From: a bacterium UBA2214
GTDB taxonomy: Bacteria > Zhuqueibacterota > Zhuqueibacteria > Residuimicrobiales > Residuimicrobiaceae
Direction of reading: 5' to 3'
Assembly: GCA_002327255.1 (NCBI GenBank)
Contig: DCUM01000116.1
Span: forward strand, 1 to 31,020
Length of the DNA: 31,020 nucleotides
Shown: positions 1-8,610 of the stretch, piece after piece
Numbering within the stretch: the first letter of the stretch is position 1
How the letters are laid out: each line of letters starts with the position of its first letter
Notes under the pieces: model-generated
What the model was told of the DNA's origin: nothing
The model's database searches: none
What the model saw: the letters and a program-made list of their open reading frames with translations, nothing else
Position numbers and translations under genes: made by a program

Positions 1-26
1 CGGCCAGGGAATCCCTTCCCTGGCCG
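1..26. terminator. perfect 11-bp hairpin at window edge
   Basis: Arms CGGCCAGGGAA and TTCCCTGGCCG enclose a 4-nt TCCC loop. The stem is very stable, but on the plus strand it is followed by AAAAATCC rather than a T-run. It may terminate a gene left of the window on either strand; the sequence before base 1 is not visible, so its role is uncertain. Confidence 0.5.
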
Positions 27-235
27 AAAAATCCGGCTTCCCGCGCGCATGGCATGCTCTGCTTCTGTACAACCGCAACCCACCCGGTCTCTCCTGCGCT
101 CCGGGAAGTCTGCCTGAACGATCATTGCTCCCATGCCTGGCTACAGCAGCAACCATCCTCTTCGTACAACGCAACCCCGAAGCCATGCATCACTGCAAAA
201 ATTCCCCGGCAAACTGCCGCGGCCAATCATTTACC

Positions 236-264
236 TTGACATTTTTCTCCAAAGAGAGTAAATT
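236..264 (+). promoter_or_regulatory. sigma70-like promoter for speA
   Basis: A consensus -35 TTGACA (236-241) is followed by a 17-bp spacer and TAAATT (259-264) as -10. It lies about 110 bases before the speA start, leaving a leader of roughly 100 nt. The same pairing (TTGACT, TAAATT) recurs before the gene at 23747. Bases 27-235 show no convincing gene; a 61-codon open frame at 54-239 has no ribosome binding site or recognisable sequence. Confidence 0.6.
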
Positions 265-374
265 ATCCCCCGCAAATGGTGCATATCCTTGAGGGAATTC
301 CCGCGCACCCCATCCGAAGCCAATGAATCCTGGCAGTTGTTTCGTACCTAACCGATAAGGCATCAGCACATAAA

Positions 375-2267
375 ATGAGAAAATGGCGCATTGAAGACTC
401 GGCCGAACTCTACAACATCATCGGCTGGGGGGTTAATTATTTCTCCATCAATGAAAAAGGCAACGTCTGCGTCGCGCCGCGCCGCAACGGCGCCAGTGTG
501 GATTTGAAGGAACTCATCGATGAACTGACGCTCACCGATGTCTCCACCCCGGTGCTGATCCGCTTTCCCGATATCCTCGATGACCGCATCCTCAATGTCT
601 CGGAATGCTTTAAAGCCGCCACGGAAGAGTACGGCTATCAGGGACAGAGCTACATCATCTATCCCATCAAGGTCAACCAGATGCGGCCGGTGGTCGAAGA
701 AATCGTCGGGCACGGCAAGAAATTCAACATCGGACTGGAAGCCGGCTCCAAACCCGAACTCCACGCCGTCATCGCCATCAATACCGATCCCGAATCACTG
801 ATCATCTGCAACGGCTACAAGGACGAAAAGTACATCGAACTGGCGCTGCTGGCGCAAAAGATGGGCAAACGGATCTTTTTGGTGGTGGAAAAGCTCAACG
901 AGCTCAAACTGGTCATTTCCATCGCCAACCGTCTCAAACTGAAACCCAACGTCGGCATCCGCATCAAACTGACCAGTTCGGGCAGCGGCAAATGGGAAGA
1001 ATCGGGCGGCGATATCAGCAAATTCGGTCTGACTTCCAGCGAACTCCTCGAGGCGCTCGATTATCTCGACCGCATCAAGATGCGCGATTGCCTCAGACTC
1101 ATCCATTTCCATATCGGCAGTCAGGTCACCAAAATCCGCCGCATCAAAATGGCGCTCACGGAGGCCTCCCAGTTTTATGTACAGCTGCGCCTCATGGGGT
1201 TCAATGTCGAATTCGTCGACATCGGCGGCGGCCTCGGCGTCGATTATGACGGCACCGGCTCCTCCAACAGCGAAAACAGCGTCAATTATACCATTCAGGA
1301 ATATGTCAACGATTCCATCAGCACCTTCGTCGAAGCCAGCGATAAAAACAGTATCCCCCATCCCAACATCATCACCGAATCGGGGCGCTCGTTGACCGCG
1401 CACCACTCGGTGCTCGTCTTCGAAGTCCTGGAGACCACGACGCTGCCGGCATGGGAAGATGAGGAATTGATCAACGGTGAAGCCCATGAACTGGTCAAGG
1501 AGCTCTATCAACTCTGGGACACCATGAACCAGCCGCGGATGCTGGAGACGTGGCACGATGCGCAACAGATTCGCGAGGAGGCGCTCGACCGTTTCAACCT
1601 CGGCTTGCTCGACCTCAAGACGCGCGCCCAGATCGAGCGCCTCTTCTGGTCCATCGCCCGCGAAGTGTACCAGTTCGCCAGCACCACCCGCCACGTCCCG
1701 GAAGAGCTGCGCCAGATTTCGAAAATGCTCTCGGACAAATACTTTGCCAATTTCTCCCTGTTTCAGTCCCTGCCCGACGCCTGGGCCATCGACCAAATCT
1801 TCCCCATCATGCCCATCCATCGTCTCAACGAGAAACCGACGCGCTTTGCCACGGTACAGGACATGACCTGCGACTCCGACGGCAAAATCGATAATTTCAT
1901 CTCCACCAGCAATCCCCCCTACCACCTCCCGCTGCACGCCCTGAAGGGAAAAGAGCGCTACTATCTCGGCGTCTTTCTGGTGGGCGCCTATCAGGAAATC
2001 CTCGGTGATTTGCACAATCTCTTCGGCGACACCAACGCCGTTCACGTCACGGTGGATGAAAACGGCTACAAAATCGAACAGGTCATCGACGGCGAGACCA
2101 TCGCCGAAGTGCTCGACTATGTGCAGTACAACTCGAAAAAGATGGTGCGCACCGTGGAGACCTGGGCCACCAGTGCCGTCAAGTCGGGCGTCATTTCCCT
2201 GGAAGAGGGCAAAGAGTTCCTCTCCAACTACCGCTCCGGCCTTTTCGGGTACACCTACCTCGAATAG
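375..2267 (+). CDS. speA: biosynthetic arginine decarboxylase (SpeA)
   Basis: Decarboxylates L-arginine to agmatine, the entry step of the agmatine route to putrescine; a cytoplasmic PLP enzyme. The 630-residue length and fold-type III layout fit the SpeA family. The PLP lysine is in YPIKVNQ (K99). Further on come HIGSQ and the glycine-rich phosphate-binding stretch GGGLGVDYDGT, and the C-terminal part carries the usual barrel-closing segments. The start is MRKWRIEDSAELYNI, the normal SpeA N-terminus; only a distant AAGG serves as ribosome binding site, so initiation may be weak. It is transcribed alone, with a promoter at 236-264 and an intrinsic terminator directly after it. No agmatinase or agmatine deiminase is nearby. 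Confidence 0.95.
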   Translation: MRKWRIEDSAELYNIIGWGVNYFSINEKGNVCVAPRRNGASVDLKELIDELTLTDVSTPVLIRFPDILDDRILNVSECFKAATEEYGYQGQSYIIYPIKVNQMRPVVEEIVGHGKKFNIGLEAGSKPELHAVIAINTDPESLIICNGYKDEKYIELALLAQKMGKRIFLVVEKLNELKLVISIANRLKLKPNVGIRIKLTSSGSGKWEESGGDISKFGLTSSELLEALDYLDRIKMRDCLRLIHFHIGSQVTKIRRIKMALTEASQFYVQLRLMGFNVEFVDIGGGLGVDYDGTGSSNSENSVNYTIQEYVNDSISTFVEASDKNSIPHPNIITESGRSLTAHHSVLVFEVLETTTLPAWEDEELINGEAHELVKELYQLWDTMNQPRMLETWHDAQQIREEALDRFNLGLLDLKTRAQIERLFWSIAREVYQFASTTRHVPEELRQISKMLSDKYFANFSLFQSLPDAWAIDQIFPIMPIHRLNEKPTRFATVQDMTCDSDGKIDNFISTSNPPYHLPLHALKGKERYYLGVFLVGAYQEILGDLHNLFGDTNAVHVTVDENGYKIEQVIDGETIAEVLDYVQYNSKKMVRTVETWATSAVKSGVISLEEGKEFLSNYRSGLFGYTYLE

Positions 2268-2292
2268 GCCGTCGAATCGAAAACGCATTACA

Positions 2293-2331
2293 CAAACCAC
2301 CGTCACCGGGCTGTGGCGGTTTGGTTTTTTT
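2293..2331 (+). terminator. intrinsic terminator after speA
   Basis: CAAACC (2293-2298) pairs with GGTTTG (2318-2323), with further CC/GG pairs inside, followed by a run of seven T (2325-2331). It separates speA from the next gene and shows that the esterase start must lie after it. Confidence 0.75.
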
Positions 2332-2347
2332 CGCCTCAGGAGGTGCC

Positions 2348-3442
2348 ATGTCGCGGAAAACGGCCGGTTTCGCCCTTTTTCTCAGCATCCTGTTGACGCT
2401 GGACCCTCCAGCATCCGCCGCTCTCTTCATCCCGGCCGACAATCCCCATATTCAGTACAGCGGCCGCATTAATTTTACCCGTCCCGAAGCGCCGCTTCTC
2501 TACTGGCCCGGAACCAGCATCAAAGCCGTCTTCAAGGGCACTTCCCTCGCCGTGATCCTCGATGACCGCAGCGGCGCCTCCTGGTATGCGGCTTTCCTCG
2601 ATGATGATTTCGACCATCCCGTGGTGCTCGACTGCGCGCCGGGCCGCCACCGTTATGAGATTGCCACAACCCTGCAGGACACCCTGCACACACTGCTCCT
2701 CTTGCGTCGCACGGAAGCCTCCACCGGTCCGACCATCTTTCTGGGCCTGGAATTGCAGGATGGCGGGCTGCTCCTGCCGCCGCCGCCCAAACCGCTTCGC
2801 AAAATTCTCTTCTATGGCGATTCCATCACCTGCGGCATGGGCAATGAAGCACCGGACGATGGTGTTGATGATCATTTTGATGAGGAGAACCATTTTCTCG
2901 CCTACGGCGCCATCGCCGCACGTCATCTCGATGCCGAATATATGTGCATCGCCAGGTCGGGCATCGGCATCCTGATCAGCTGGTTCGATCTGGTCATGCC
3001 CGATTATTTTTACCGTCTCGACCCGGACGATCCCGGCAGCCGCTACGATTTCAGTCTTTTCACACCCGATGTGGTGGTGATCAATCTGCTGCAAAACGAC
3101 AGCTGGCTCTACAAGAAACTGGATCCGGTGCCGACGGCGGCGGACATCGTCCAGGCTTATGCGGATTTTGTGCGCACCATACGCCGCCATCATCCCGATG
3201 CCTTTGTGGTGTGCGCTTTGGGCAGCATGGATGCCACGCGCGAAGGATCGCCATGGCCGGGCTATATCGAGATGGCGGTGACGCGATTGCGCACGGAGGA
3301 TGGCGACGGGCATCTCGGCCTCCATTTCTTCCCCTTCACCGGCTGGGGCAAGCATCCGCGGGTGCGGCATCACCTGGAGATGGGAGAAACATTGGCAGGA
3401 TACATCGCGGCGGAGATGAATTGGAAACTGGCAGGCGATTGA
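2348..3442 (+). CDS. secreted SGNH esterase, CE2-like (acetyl esterase)
   Basis: Predicted exported 364-residue esterase. The ATG at 2348 follows AGGAGG with ideal spacing; an in-frame alternative start at 2321 would lie inside the speA terminator. A signal peptide covers about residues 1-25 (cleavage near ASA). Residues 35-140 form an N-terminal beta-rich domain like that of carbohydrate esterase family 2. The SGNH domain begins at KILFYGDSITCGMGNE, with nucleophile S159; block III reads LLQND (N250, D251) instead of the usual GxND; the C-terminal GKHPRVRHH supplies the catalytic histidine (H336). CE2 enzymes deacetylate xylan and other polysaccharides; the substrate here is unknown. Alternatively a general GDSL lipase. 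The gene stands alone and faces rarD convergently; 3443-3601 holds no gene. Confidence 0.8.
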   Translation: MSRKTAGFALFLSILLTLDPPASAALFIPADNPHIQYSGRINFTRPEAPLLYWPGTSIKAVFKGTSLAVILDDRSGASWYAAFLDDDFDHPVVLDCAPGRHRYEIATTLQDTLHTLLLLRRTEASTGPTIFLGLELQDGGLLLPPPPKPLRKILFYGDSITCGMGNEAPDDGVDDHFDEENHFLAYGAIAARHLDAEYMCIARSGIGILISWFDLVMPDYFYRLDPDDPGSRYDFSLFTPDVVVINLLQNDSWLYKKLDPVPTAADIVQAYADFVRTIRRHHPDAFVVCALGSMDATREGSPWPGYIEMAVTRLRTEDGDGHLGLHFFPFTGWGKHPRVRHHLEMGETLAGYIAAEMNWKLAGD

Positions 3443-3601
3443 ATCGATCATTCTGTTCAACTGGTCATGAAGCGGTGGATTGACAGGGCGCTTGCGGCCC
3501 GCGCCTGCACGGCCTTGCCTTTGCAGACAGGGGCTGTCACGCCGGATTATTCCCGCAAGGTTGCCGACCTGAATCATTCACACCTGCCGGCGAGCTGCGG
3601 C

Positions 3602-4489
3602 TCATTCCAGCGGCGCTGCGAGCGCCACTCTGCGTTTTGTCCCCCATTCCACGCCCGCATAAATAGCCAACGCCATCCACACCAGTGCAAAACCCGTCAA
3701 TCTCGTTTTTGAAAAGGGTTCATGAAAGAGGAAGACACCGATGAGAAACTGCATGGTCGGTGCGACATACTGCAAAAAGCCGATCTGGCTGTAGGGGATG
3801 CGTCTGGCGCCGGCGGCGAAAAAGAGCAGCGGCAGCGCGGTGACCGGACCGGCCAGCGCCAACAACAGGGTTATTTGCGGCGCGCCATGTCCAAAATGGC
3901 CCATCCCCCCGCGTTCCAGGGTGACGAGATACGCCAGCGCCAGGGGCAGCAGCAGCGTCGTTTCGATTGCGAGTCCCTCGAGACTGTTGAGCGGGGCGGT
4001 CTTGCGCAGCAAACCATAGAGCGCAAAGGAGAAGGCCAACACCAACGCGATCCAGGGCAGTCCGGCCTGCTGCAGGGCGAGATAGAGCACCCCCGCCGCC
4101 GCCAGTCCCACGGCGAGCCAGTGTCCGGGCTGAAGCTTTTCCTTGAGGATGATAACCCCCAGGAGTACATTGACCAGTGGATTGATAAAGTAACCGAGGC
4201 TGGCGTCGACGACGCGGTGTGTATGAACCGCCCAGATGTAGAGGCCCCAGTTCACGGAGAGCAGGGACGCGGTCAGCAAAAATATCGACAGCGTCTGCGG
4301 CTCTCTGCGCAAAAGCGTCCGGATGGCTGTTTTCTTCCAGAAGAGCAGGATCAGAACAAAGAGCATGCTCCATGCCATGCGATGACAGAGGATTTCCAGT
4401 GCGGGGACGGGATGCAGCCATTTCCAGTAGATCGGAAACAGTCCCCACATGACATAAGCGATGAGCGCATAGAGGACGCCGCGGTTCAT
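3602..4489 (-). CDS. rarD: EamA/RarD family permease
   Basis: Inner-membrane drug/metabolite transporter-type protein of 295 residues with about ten hydrophobic segments. The N-terminus GVLYALIAYVMWGLFPIYWK and the later NWGLYIWAVHTHRVVDASLGY segment are characteristic of the RarD subgroup, first named for chloramphenicol sensitivity; the true substrate is not established. I chose the ATG at 4489, which is preceded by GGGAG five bases upstream, over an in-frame TTG at 4504 without a binding site. It lies 87 bases downstream of the topoisomerase gene on the same strand, so the two could share a transcript. Confident in family, not in substrate. Confidence 0.88.
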   Translation of the reverse strand: MNRGVLYALIAYVMWGLFPIYWKWLHPVPALEILCHRMAWSMLFVLILLFWKKTAIRTLLRREPQTLSIFLLTASLLSVNWGLYIWAVHTHRVVDASLGYFINPLVNVLLGVIILKEKLQPGHWLAVGLAAAGVLYLALQQAGLPWIALVLAFSFALYGLLRKTAPLNSLEGLAIETTLLLPLALAYLVTLERGGMGHFGHGAPQITLLLALAGPVTALPLLFFAAGARRIPYSQIGFLQYVAPTMQFLIGVFLFHEPFSKTRLTGFALVWMALAIYAGVEWGTKRRVALAAPLE

Positions 4490-4575
4490 AAGACTCCCGA
4501 TCAAAAAAAAGACCCCGTGACTATTTGCAGCCCGGGATCCTGTGCCACTGCGGTAACCTGCAATAAATTGATGGG

Positions 4576-6324
4576 CTACGATTCATCTTCACGGCTGGAT
4601 TCATTTTCGCCGCGCACCCACTGGAATTTGCGCCGCAGGGTGGTGGAATAGTATTTTTCCAGCACATCGTAATCCACCTCACGGCCCCAGTTATAATAGA
4701 CGCGCGGATCGATATAGGACTTTTGGCTGGTGCCGAGATTCCAGGTGCGGTTTTTGGAAGCGATCGCTATCTGCGTTTTGAGTTTGCCCAATGCGACGCG
4801 TTTTTTCTCCTCTTTTTCCCTGAGGCGGCTGATGGCCAGATTCACGGCATCGATCTTGCGCTGAAAGGCGTTGTGCACCCGTTTGCGCTGATCGGCCCCG
4901 GCCGTGGCTTCCTTGCGCCTCTTCATCTGCTGGCGCAGCGGCGTCAATTTCGCGGATTCGCTCTTGATCCGTGCCGAGATAACGGCCAGTTCGCCCGCCA
5001 GTTTCTGTTCACGCCCACGGAAATTTTCCTTGCGCTGCGCCCAATTGACCGGCGCCTTTTTGGTATGGTTGCAAAGGATGGCCGCTTCGACGTTGGCTTT
5101 GACCGCGGCTTCCCACTTGCGGTATTCGGGATCTTCAACCAGAACCCCGGAAGCGGACAAGCTGTTGTGCACCACCGTGGAGGCGTGAAACGTACGAAAA
5201 ACCTTGGCAGTCAGTCCGGGCAGGATTTCCGAGAGAAATTCATTGACGTTGCGGCTGGAGATGTCCGGGAAGAGCTGCGGTTTGTTATAGGCCGGGTGTT
5301 TCTTCTTGCCGCCGTTTTTGGAAGGTCTTGCTTCGCGCGACAGCATCTCCAGGTTGCCGCGCACCACGTCGTCGAGTATAATTTTTTTATGCCACAGCAC
5401 CGAGTCTTTGCCAAGGAAGCGGAACTCGACGGCGCCGTCGGGCAACAGTTTCACATGTTCGGGCCGCAGGGTGGTGGCGCCCACGGTATCGGCTTCGTCC
5501 GGGTCCTTTTCATCGCCCACGCGCAGGCACAGGGCATCTATCAGGAAGCAGGCGGTGGCGATCTTGCGCCGTCTGAAACTTTCGCAGGTCAGGGCGTCGC
5601 GAATATGTTGCCGCACCACGTCAATCTGTTCAGCCAGTTCGATGGCCTTGTCGAATTTTTGCGCTTCGCGCGCCTGTTTGATGGGCGCCGTGTCGTGGAG
5701 CCAGATGTATTTGATTTTTCCGGTGAGCTTGTCCGGCCACTTCGCCACCCAGAGACTCTCGGGCTGCCAGACAATCTCGGCCCACGCTCCGTCAGGCCGG
5801 GGCGCATCGTGACTCAGGTTGAGGGTGATATCCTGCCCGGTCGCCCCCTCCTTCCAGCGGCCGCGCAACGGGTGTTTGCCGCGTCCCATGAAGATGCCGG
5901 AGGGTTCCACCAGATAATTGGCCAATTCGATGCGTTCTCCATCGGCGATGGCATGGCCGTACGCTTCCTTGAGCGCTTCGCGCTTTTCTTTGCGCTCCAC
6001 GGCGAGGGCCTTGCGCGCCTCCTTGCTCATGGACTCTTTCTGCATGCGTTCGGCAGCCACCACATCGATCACCGCCTGCAGATCGATCTCATCGCTTTTC
6101 AATACCGGTTCAATGCCCAGGGCGGCGCTGAAATCGGTCATGAAATTGCGGACAAAGACAGCATCCTCAGCATACTCGGTGCCCAGCTTTTTCACCCAGG
6201 CGATGGCCATCTCTTCCTGCTTTGCGGTGAGCGACACTTTCTCACCGCGGCAGGCTATCACCAGATGCAGATAGGGGGGTGGTTCAGGGACCAGTACGCC
6301 CCGGTGTACCAATTGTTGCAACAA
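4576..6324 (-). CDS. eukaryote-type DNA topoisomerase IB
   Basis: Relaxes supercoils through a transient 3'-phosphotyrosyl break. The protein aligns by eye along the whole core and C-terminal domain of eukaryotic nuclear topoisomerase I: PSGIFMGRGKHP, IKYIWLHDTAPIK, LRVGDEKDPDEADTVG, FLGKDSVLWHKKI, LTAKVFRTFHAS, AAILCNHTKKAP, a charged coiled-coil linker, then NLGTSQKSYIDPR. Counterparts of human R488, K532, R590, H632 and Y723 are all present (R268, K306, R377, H420, Y537 from this start). Much longer than the usual poxvirus-like bacterial type IB enzymes. Start is uncertain: TTG at 6324 has AAGGGA seven bases upstream and matches where homology begins; the frame stays open to a TTG at 6420, but that stretch is AT-rich and promoter-like. 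A bacterial topA is not in view. Confidence 0.88.
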   Translation of the reverse strand: MLQQLVHRGVLVPEPPPYLHLVIACRGEKVSLTAKQEEMAIAWVKKLGTEYAEDAVFVRNFMTDFSAALGIEPVLKSDEIDLQAVIDVVAAERMQKESMSKEARKALAVERKEKREALKEAYGHAIADGERIELANYLVEPSGIFMGRGKHPLRGRWKEGATGQDITLNLSHDAPRPDGAWAEIVWQPESLWVAKWPDKLTGKIKYIWLHDTAPIKQAREAQKFDKAIELAEQIDVVRQHIRDALTCESFRRRKIATACFLIDALCLRVGDEKDPDEADTVGATTLRPEHVKLLPDGAVEFRFLGKDSVLWHKKIILDDVVRGNLEMLSREARPSKNGGKKKHPAYNKPQLFPDISSRNVNEFLSEILPGLTAKVFRTFHASTVVHNSLSASGVLVEDPEYRKWEAAVKANVEAAILCNHTKKAPVNWAQRKENFRGREQKLAGELAVISARIKSESAKLTPLRQQMKRRKEATAGADQRKRVHNAFQRKIDAVNLAISRLREKEEKKRVALGKLKTQIAIASKNRTWNLGTSQKSYIDPRVYYNWGREVDYDVLEKYYSTTLRRKFQWVRGENESSREDES

Positions 6325-6458
6325 CGTCTTATCCCTTGTTTCTGGGGTGGTCTGACGAAAAATGGAACCTGAATATATTATTTTAGCGTATAACTTAATG
6401 ATTAAAAGTTTTTTAAGCAACTAAAAAACTTGATAACCAGCAAAAAACAACAAAAGGA

Positions 6459-6487
6459 TTGACAGATTAACAAAAATTGATTACTTT
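6459..6487 (+). promoter_or_regulatory. promoter for the porX-like gene
   Basis: TTGACA (6459-6464), a 17-bp spacer and TACTTT (6482-6487) fit a sigma70 promoter. The downstream half also reads TACTTTTG, matching the TAnnTTTG -7 element of Bacteroidota promoters. It sits in the AT-rich divergent region (6421-6517) between the topoisomerase and the porX-like gene; the leftward promoter cannot be fixed to one site. Confidence 0.55.
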
Positions 6488-6517
6488 TGTTGTTATGAAA
6501 GAAAATCGGGAGGTCTT

Positions 6518-8080
6518 GTGGCAGAGGAAAGACGCCAAATCATGTGGGTCGACGATGAGATCGATTTGCTGCGTCCCCATGTTTTGTTCCTGGAAGAAAA
6601 AGGTTATGCCGTAACAACCGTCACCAACGCCGAAGACGCCCTGGTATTGATTCGCGAAAAGAATTTTGATCTGGTATTGCTCGACGAGATGCTCAACGGC
6701 ATGGATGGCCTCACAGCGCTCAATGAATTCAAGAGCATACAACCCGGGTTGCCGATTATCATGGTCACCAAGAACGAAGAGGAGTCACTGATGGAAGAAG
6801 CCATCGGTGGCAAAATCGACGATTACCTGACCAAACCGGTCAATCCCAGCCAGATTCTGCTCGTGTGTAAAAAAATACTTGAAAAAAGAAAAATTGCCGG
6901 TCAGCGTATTTCGCGCGATTATACCTCAGAGTTCAAGGAGATCGGCCTGCGCCTCATGGGCCCGATGCAATGGCGGGATTGGATCGATATTCACTGCAGG
7001 CTGTCAGAGTACGATATCGATCTGGAACAGCATAACGAACTCGGCCTGAAACAGATTCTTTACGAGCAGAAACGGGAATGCAACGCCGAGTACGGACGCT
7101 TCATCGAGCGCAATTATCTCGGTTGGCTCTCCAGTTCCGAACGTCCCCCCCTTTCGGTGGATATTGTGCCGCGTTTCGTGCTGCCGCATGTGCGCGCCGG
7201 CAAAAAAACGCTGTTGATGATCATCGACAATCTGCGCCTCGACCAATGGCTGGTGGTGGAACCGCTGCTGCGCGCCTTTTTTGACATTACGCGCGATTAT
7301 TATTTTTCCATTCTCCCCACGGCAACGCCCTATTCGCGCAATGCGATTTTCAGTGGTCTCTTTCCCAGCGAGATCGAAAAACAGCTTCCGGAGCTGTGGC
7401 AACATGGCGATGAAAACGATGATGTAAGCTGCAACCGTTTCGAAAGTCAATTACTGGAGGAACAGCTGCGACGCCTCAAACTCGAGTTGAAACCGGCGCC
7501 AAAATACGCCAAGATTCTCGACATGCAGGAACACCGCTCCATCGCGCGCAAGATTCAGGAATTCGGAGATGTGCCGCTCTCGGCGATCGTCCTGAATTTC
7601 GTCGATATTCTGGCGCACACACGCAGTTCATCGGACCTCATCAAAGAGATGATCCCCAATGAAGCGGCCTTCCGTTCGTTGACAAAATCGTGGTTTGAAC
7701 ATTCCCACATGTTTCAGGCCTTGCAACAGCTCGCCGGCTCGGGCAACACCATCATCATCACCTCCGATCACGGCAGCATCCGCGGTTTGCGCGGCGCCAA
7801 AGTCATCGGCGACCGCGAGACCTCGACCAGTCTGCGCTACAAATATGGCCGCAACATCAAGGCGGATGCCAAAAACGCCATGATCGTCAAAGATCCGCGT
7901 CCGTACAAACTGCCCGCGCGGGGTGTGAATACGAACTATCTCTTCGCCAAAGAGGACTATTATTTCGTCTATCCGACGAATTATCATTATTACCTGAATT
8001 ATTATGCCGACAGTTTCCAGCACGGCGGCATCTCTCTGGAAGAGATGGTTTTGCCCGTCGTAACACTGCAACCCAAATAG
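6518..8080 (+). CDS. porX: PorX-like response regulator, REC plus PglZ-like domain
   Basis: Cytoplasmic response regulator fused to an alkaline-phosphatase-superfamily domain. Residues 1-125 are a receiver domain: acidic pair D12/D13, phospho-acceptor D56 in VLLDEMLNGMDG, and K106 in LTKPVNP. Residues 210-520 form a PglZ-like domain with likely metal ligands D237 (LLMIIDNLRLDQW), the T-rich PTATPYSRNAIFSGLFP, D363/H367, D417/H418 (TSDHGS) and H502 (HGGISLEEM). This architecture and length match PorX, which in Bacteroidota works with PorY and an ECF sigma factor to control type IX secretion genes, and whose PglZ-like domain cleaves phosphodiesters. A GTG start at 6518 follows GGGAGG. No histidine kinase is adjacent. 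A T9SS-type cargo lies at 28974. The role in secretion here is inference. Confidence 0.85.
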   Translation: MAEERRQIMWVDDEIDLLRPHVLFLEEKGYAVTTVTNAEDALVLIREKNFDLVLLDEMLNGMDGLTALNEFKSIQPGLPIIMVTKNEEESLMEEAIGGKIDDYLTKPVNPSQILLVCKKILEKRKIAGQRISRDYTSEFKEIGLRLMGPMQWRDWIDIHCRLSEYDIDLEQHNELGLKQILYEQKRECNAEYGRFIERNYLGWLSSSERPPLSVDIVPRFVLPHVRAGKKTLLMIIDNLRLDQWLVVEPLLRAFFDITRDYYFSILPTATPYSRNAIFSGLFPSEIEKQLPELWQHGDENDDVSCNRFESQLLEEQLRRLKLELKPAPKYAKILDMQEHRSIARKIQEFGDVPLSAIVLNFVDILAHTRSSSDLIKEMIPNEAAFRSLTKSWFEHSHMFQALQQLAGSGNTIIITSDHGSIRGLRGAKVIGDRETSTSLRYKYGRNIKADAKNAMIVKDPRPYKLPARGVNTNYLFAKEDYYFVYPTNYHYYLNYYADSFQHGGISLEEMVLPVVTLQPK

Positions 8081-8094
8081 ACAAAGGCCGCTGC

Positions 8095-8610
8095 GTGGAT
8101 GCGTTGAACAGGAAACTTGTTTGCCGAATCGTTTCGCACAGCAGTGACGAAACCATGGCCTTTGGCCGCTCCTGTGCCGCGGATTTGCAGCCCGGCGCGG
8201 TGATCACGCTCAGCGGTGATCTTGGCAGCGGCAAAACCACGCTCATTCAAGGCATTTGTCAGGGACTGGGGGTGACCGAAATAGTCAGCAGCCCCACCTT
8301 CGCCCTCATCAACGAGTACTGCGGCCGCGTACCCGTGTATCACTTTGATTTTTATCGCATGCATACGCCCGCCGATTTGCACGATCTCGGCATCGAAGAG
8401 TATCTCTACGGCGATGGCATCTGCCTGATCGAATGGCCTGAACTGATTGCGCCGTGGTTGCCGGCCGGCCATATCCGCATGGAACTGGCGCATGGCAGTG
8501 CCTCGGGAGTTGAAACCAGAAAAGGGAATCCTGCACCATCCGCAGAATTCACCGTGGACACAAACGTGAGAATTATAGAGGTCTACCAGGATGCTCGTTC
8601 TCGGGATTGA
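8095..8610 (+). CDS. tsaE: tRNA t6A biosynthesis ATPase TsaE
   Basis: Small P-loop ATPase (171 residues) needed, with TsaB, TsaC and TsaD, to make N6-threonylcarbamoyladenosine in ANN-decoding tRNAs. The Walker A is SGDLGSGKTT (K47), followed by the family hallmarks SSPTFALINEY, YHFDFYRM and LIEWPEL. GTG start 14 bases after the porX-like stop; upstream AAAGG is a weak binding site. The C-terminal tail beyond about residue 135 is a little longer than usual and overlaps the start of tsaB by 20 bases. The overlap implies co-transcription with tsaB and probably porX. Confidence 0.93.
   Translation: MDALNRKLVCRIVSHSSDETMAFGRSCAADLQPGAVITLSGDLGSGKTTLIQGICQGLGVTEIVSSPTFALINEYCGRVPVYHFDFYRMHTPADLHDLGIEEYLYGDGICLIEWPELIAPWLPAGHIRMELAHGSASGVETRKGNPAPSAEFTVDTNVRIIEVYQDARSRD

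Noticed and set aside
54..239. 61-codon open frame at the window start
   Set aside because: No ribosome binding site, low-complexity translation, and it ends in the speA promoter.
795..2306. 503-codon minus-strand open frame
   Set aside because: Lies entirely antisense to speA, has no recognisable domain, and is a typical GC-rich shadow.
4723..6372. 549-codon plus-strand open frame
   Set aside because: Antisense to the topoisomerase IB gene, whose motifs are unambiguous.
6518..8080. PglZ domain as a BREX phage-defence component
   Set aside because: The domain is fused to a receiver domain as in PorX, and no other BREX gene (brxC, pglX, brxL) is present.
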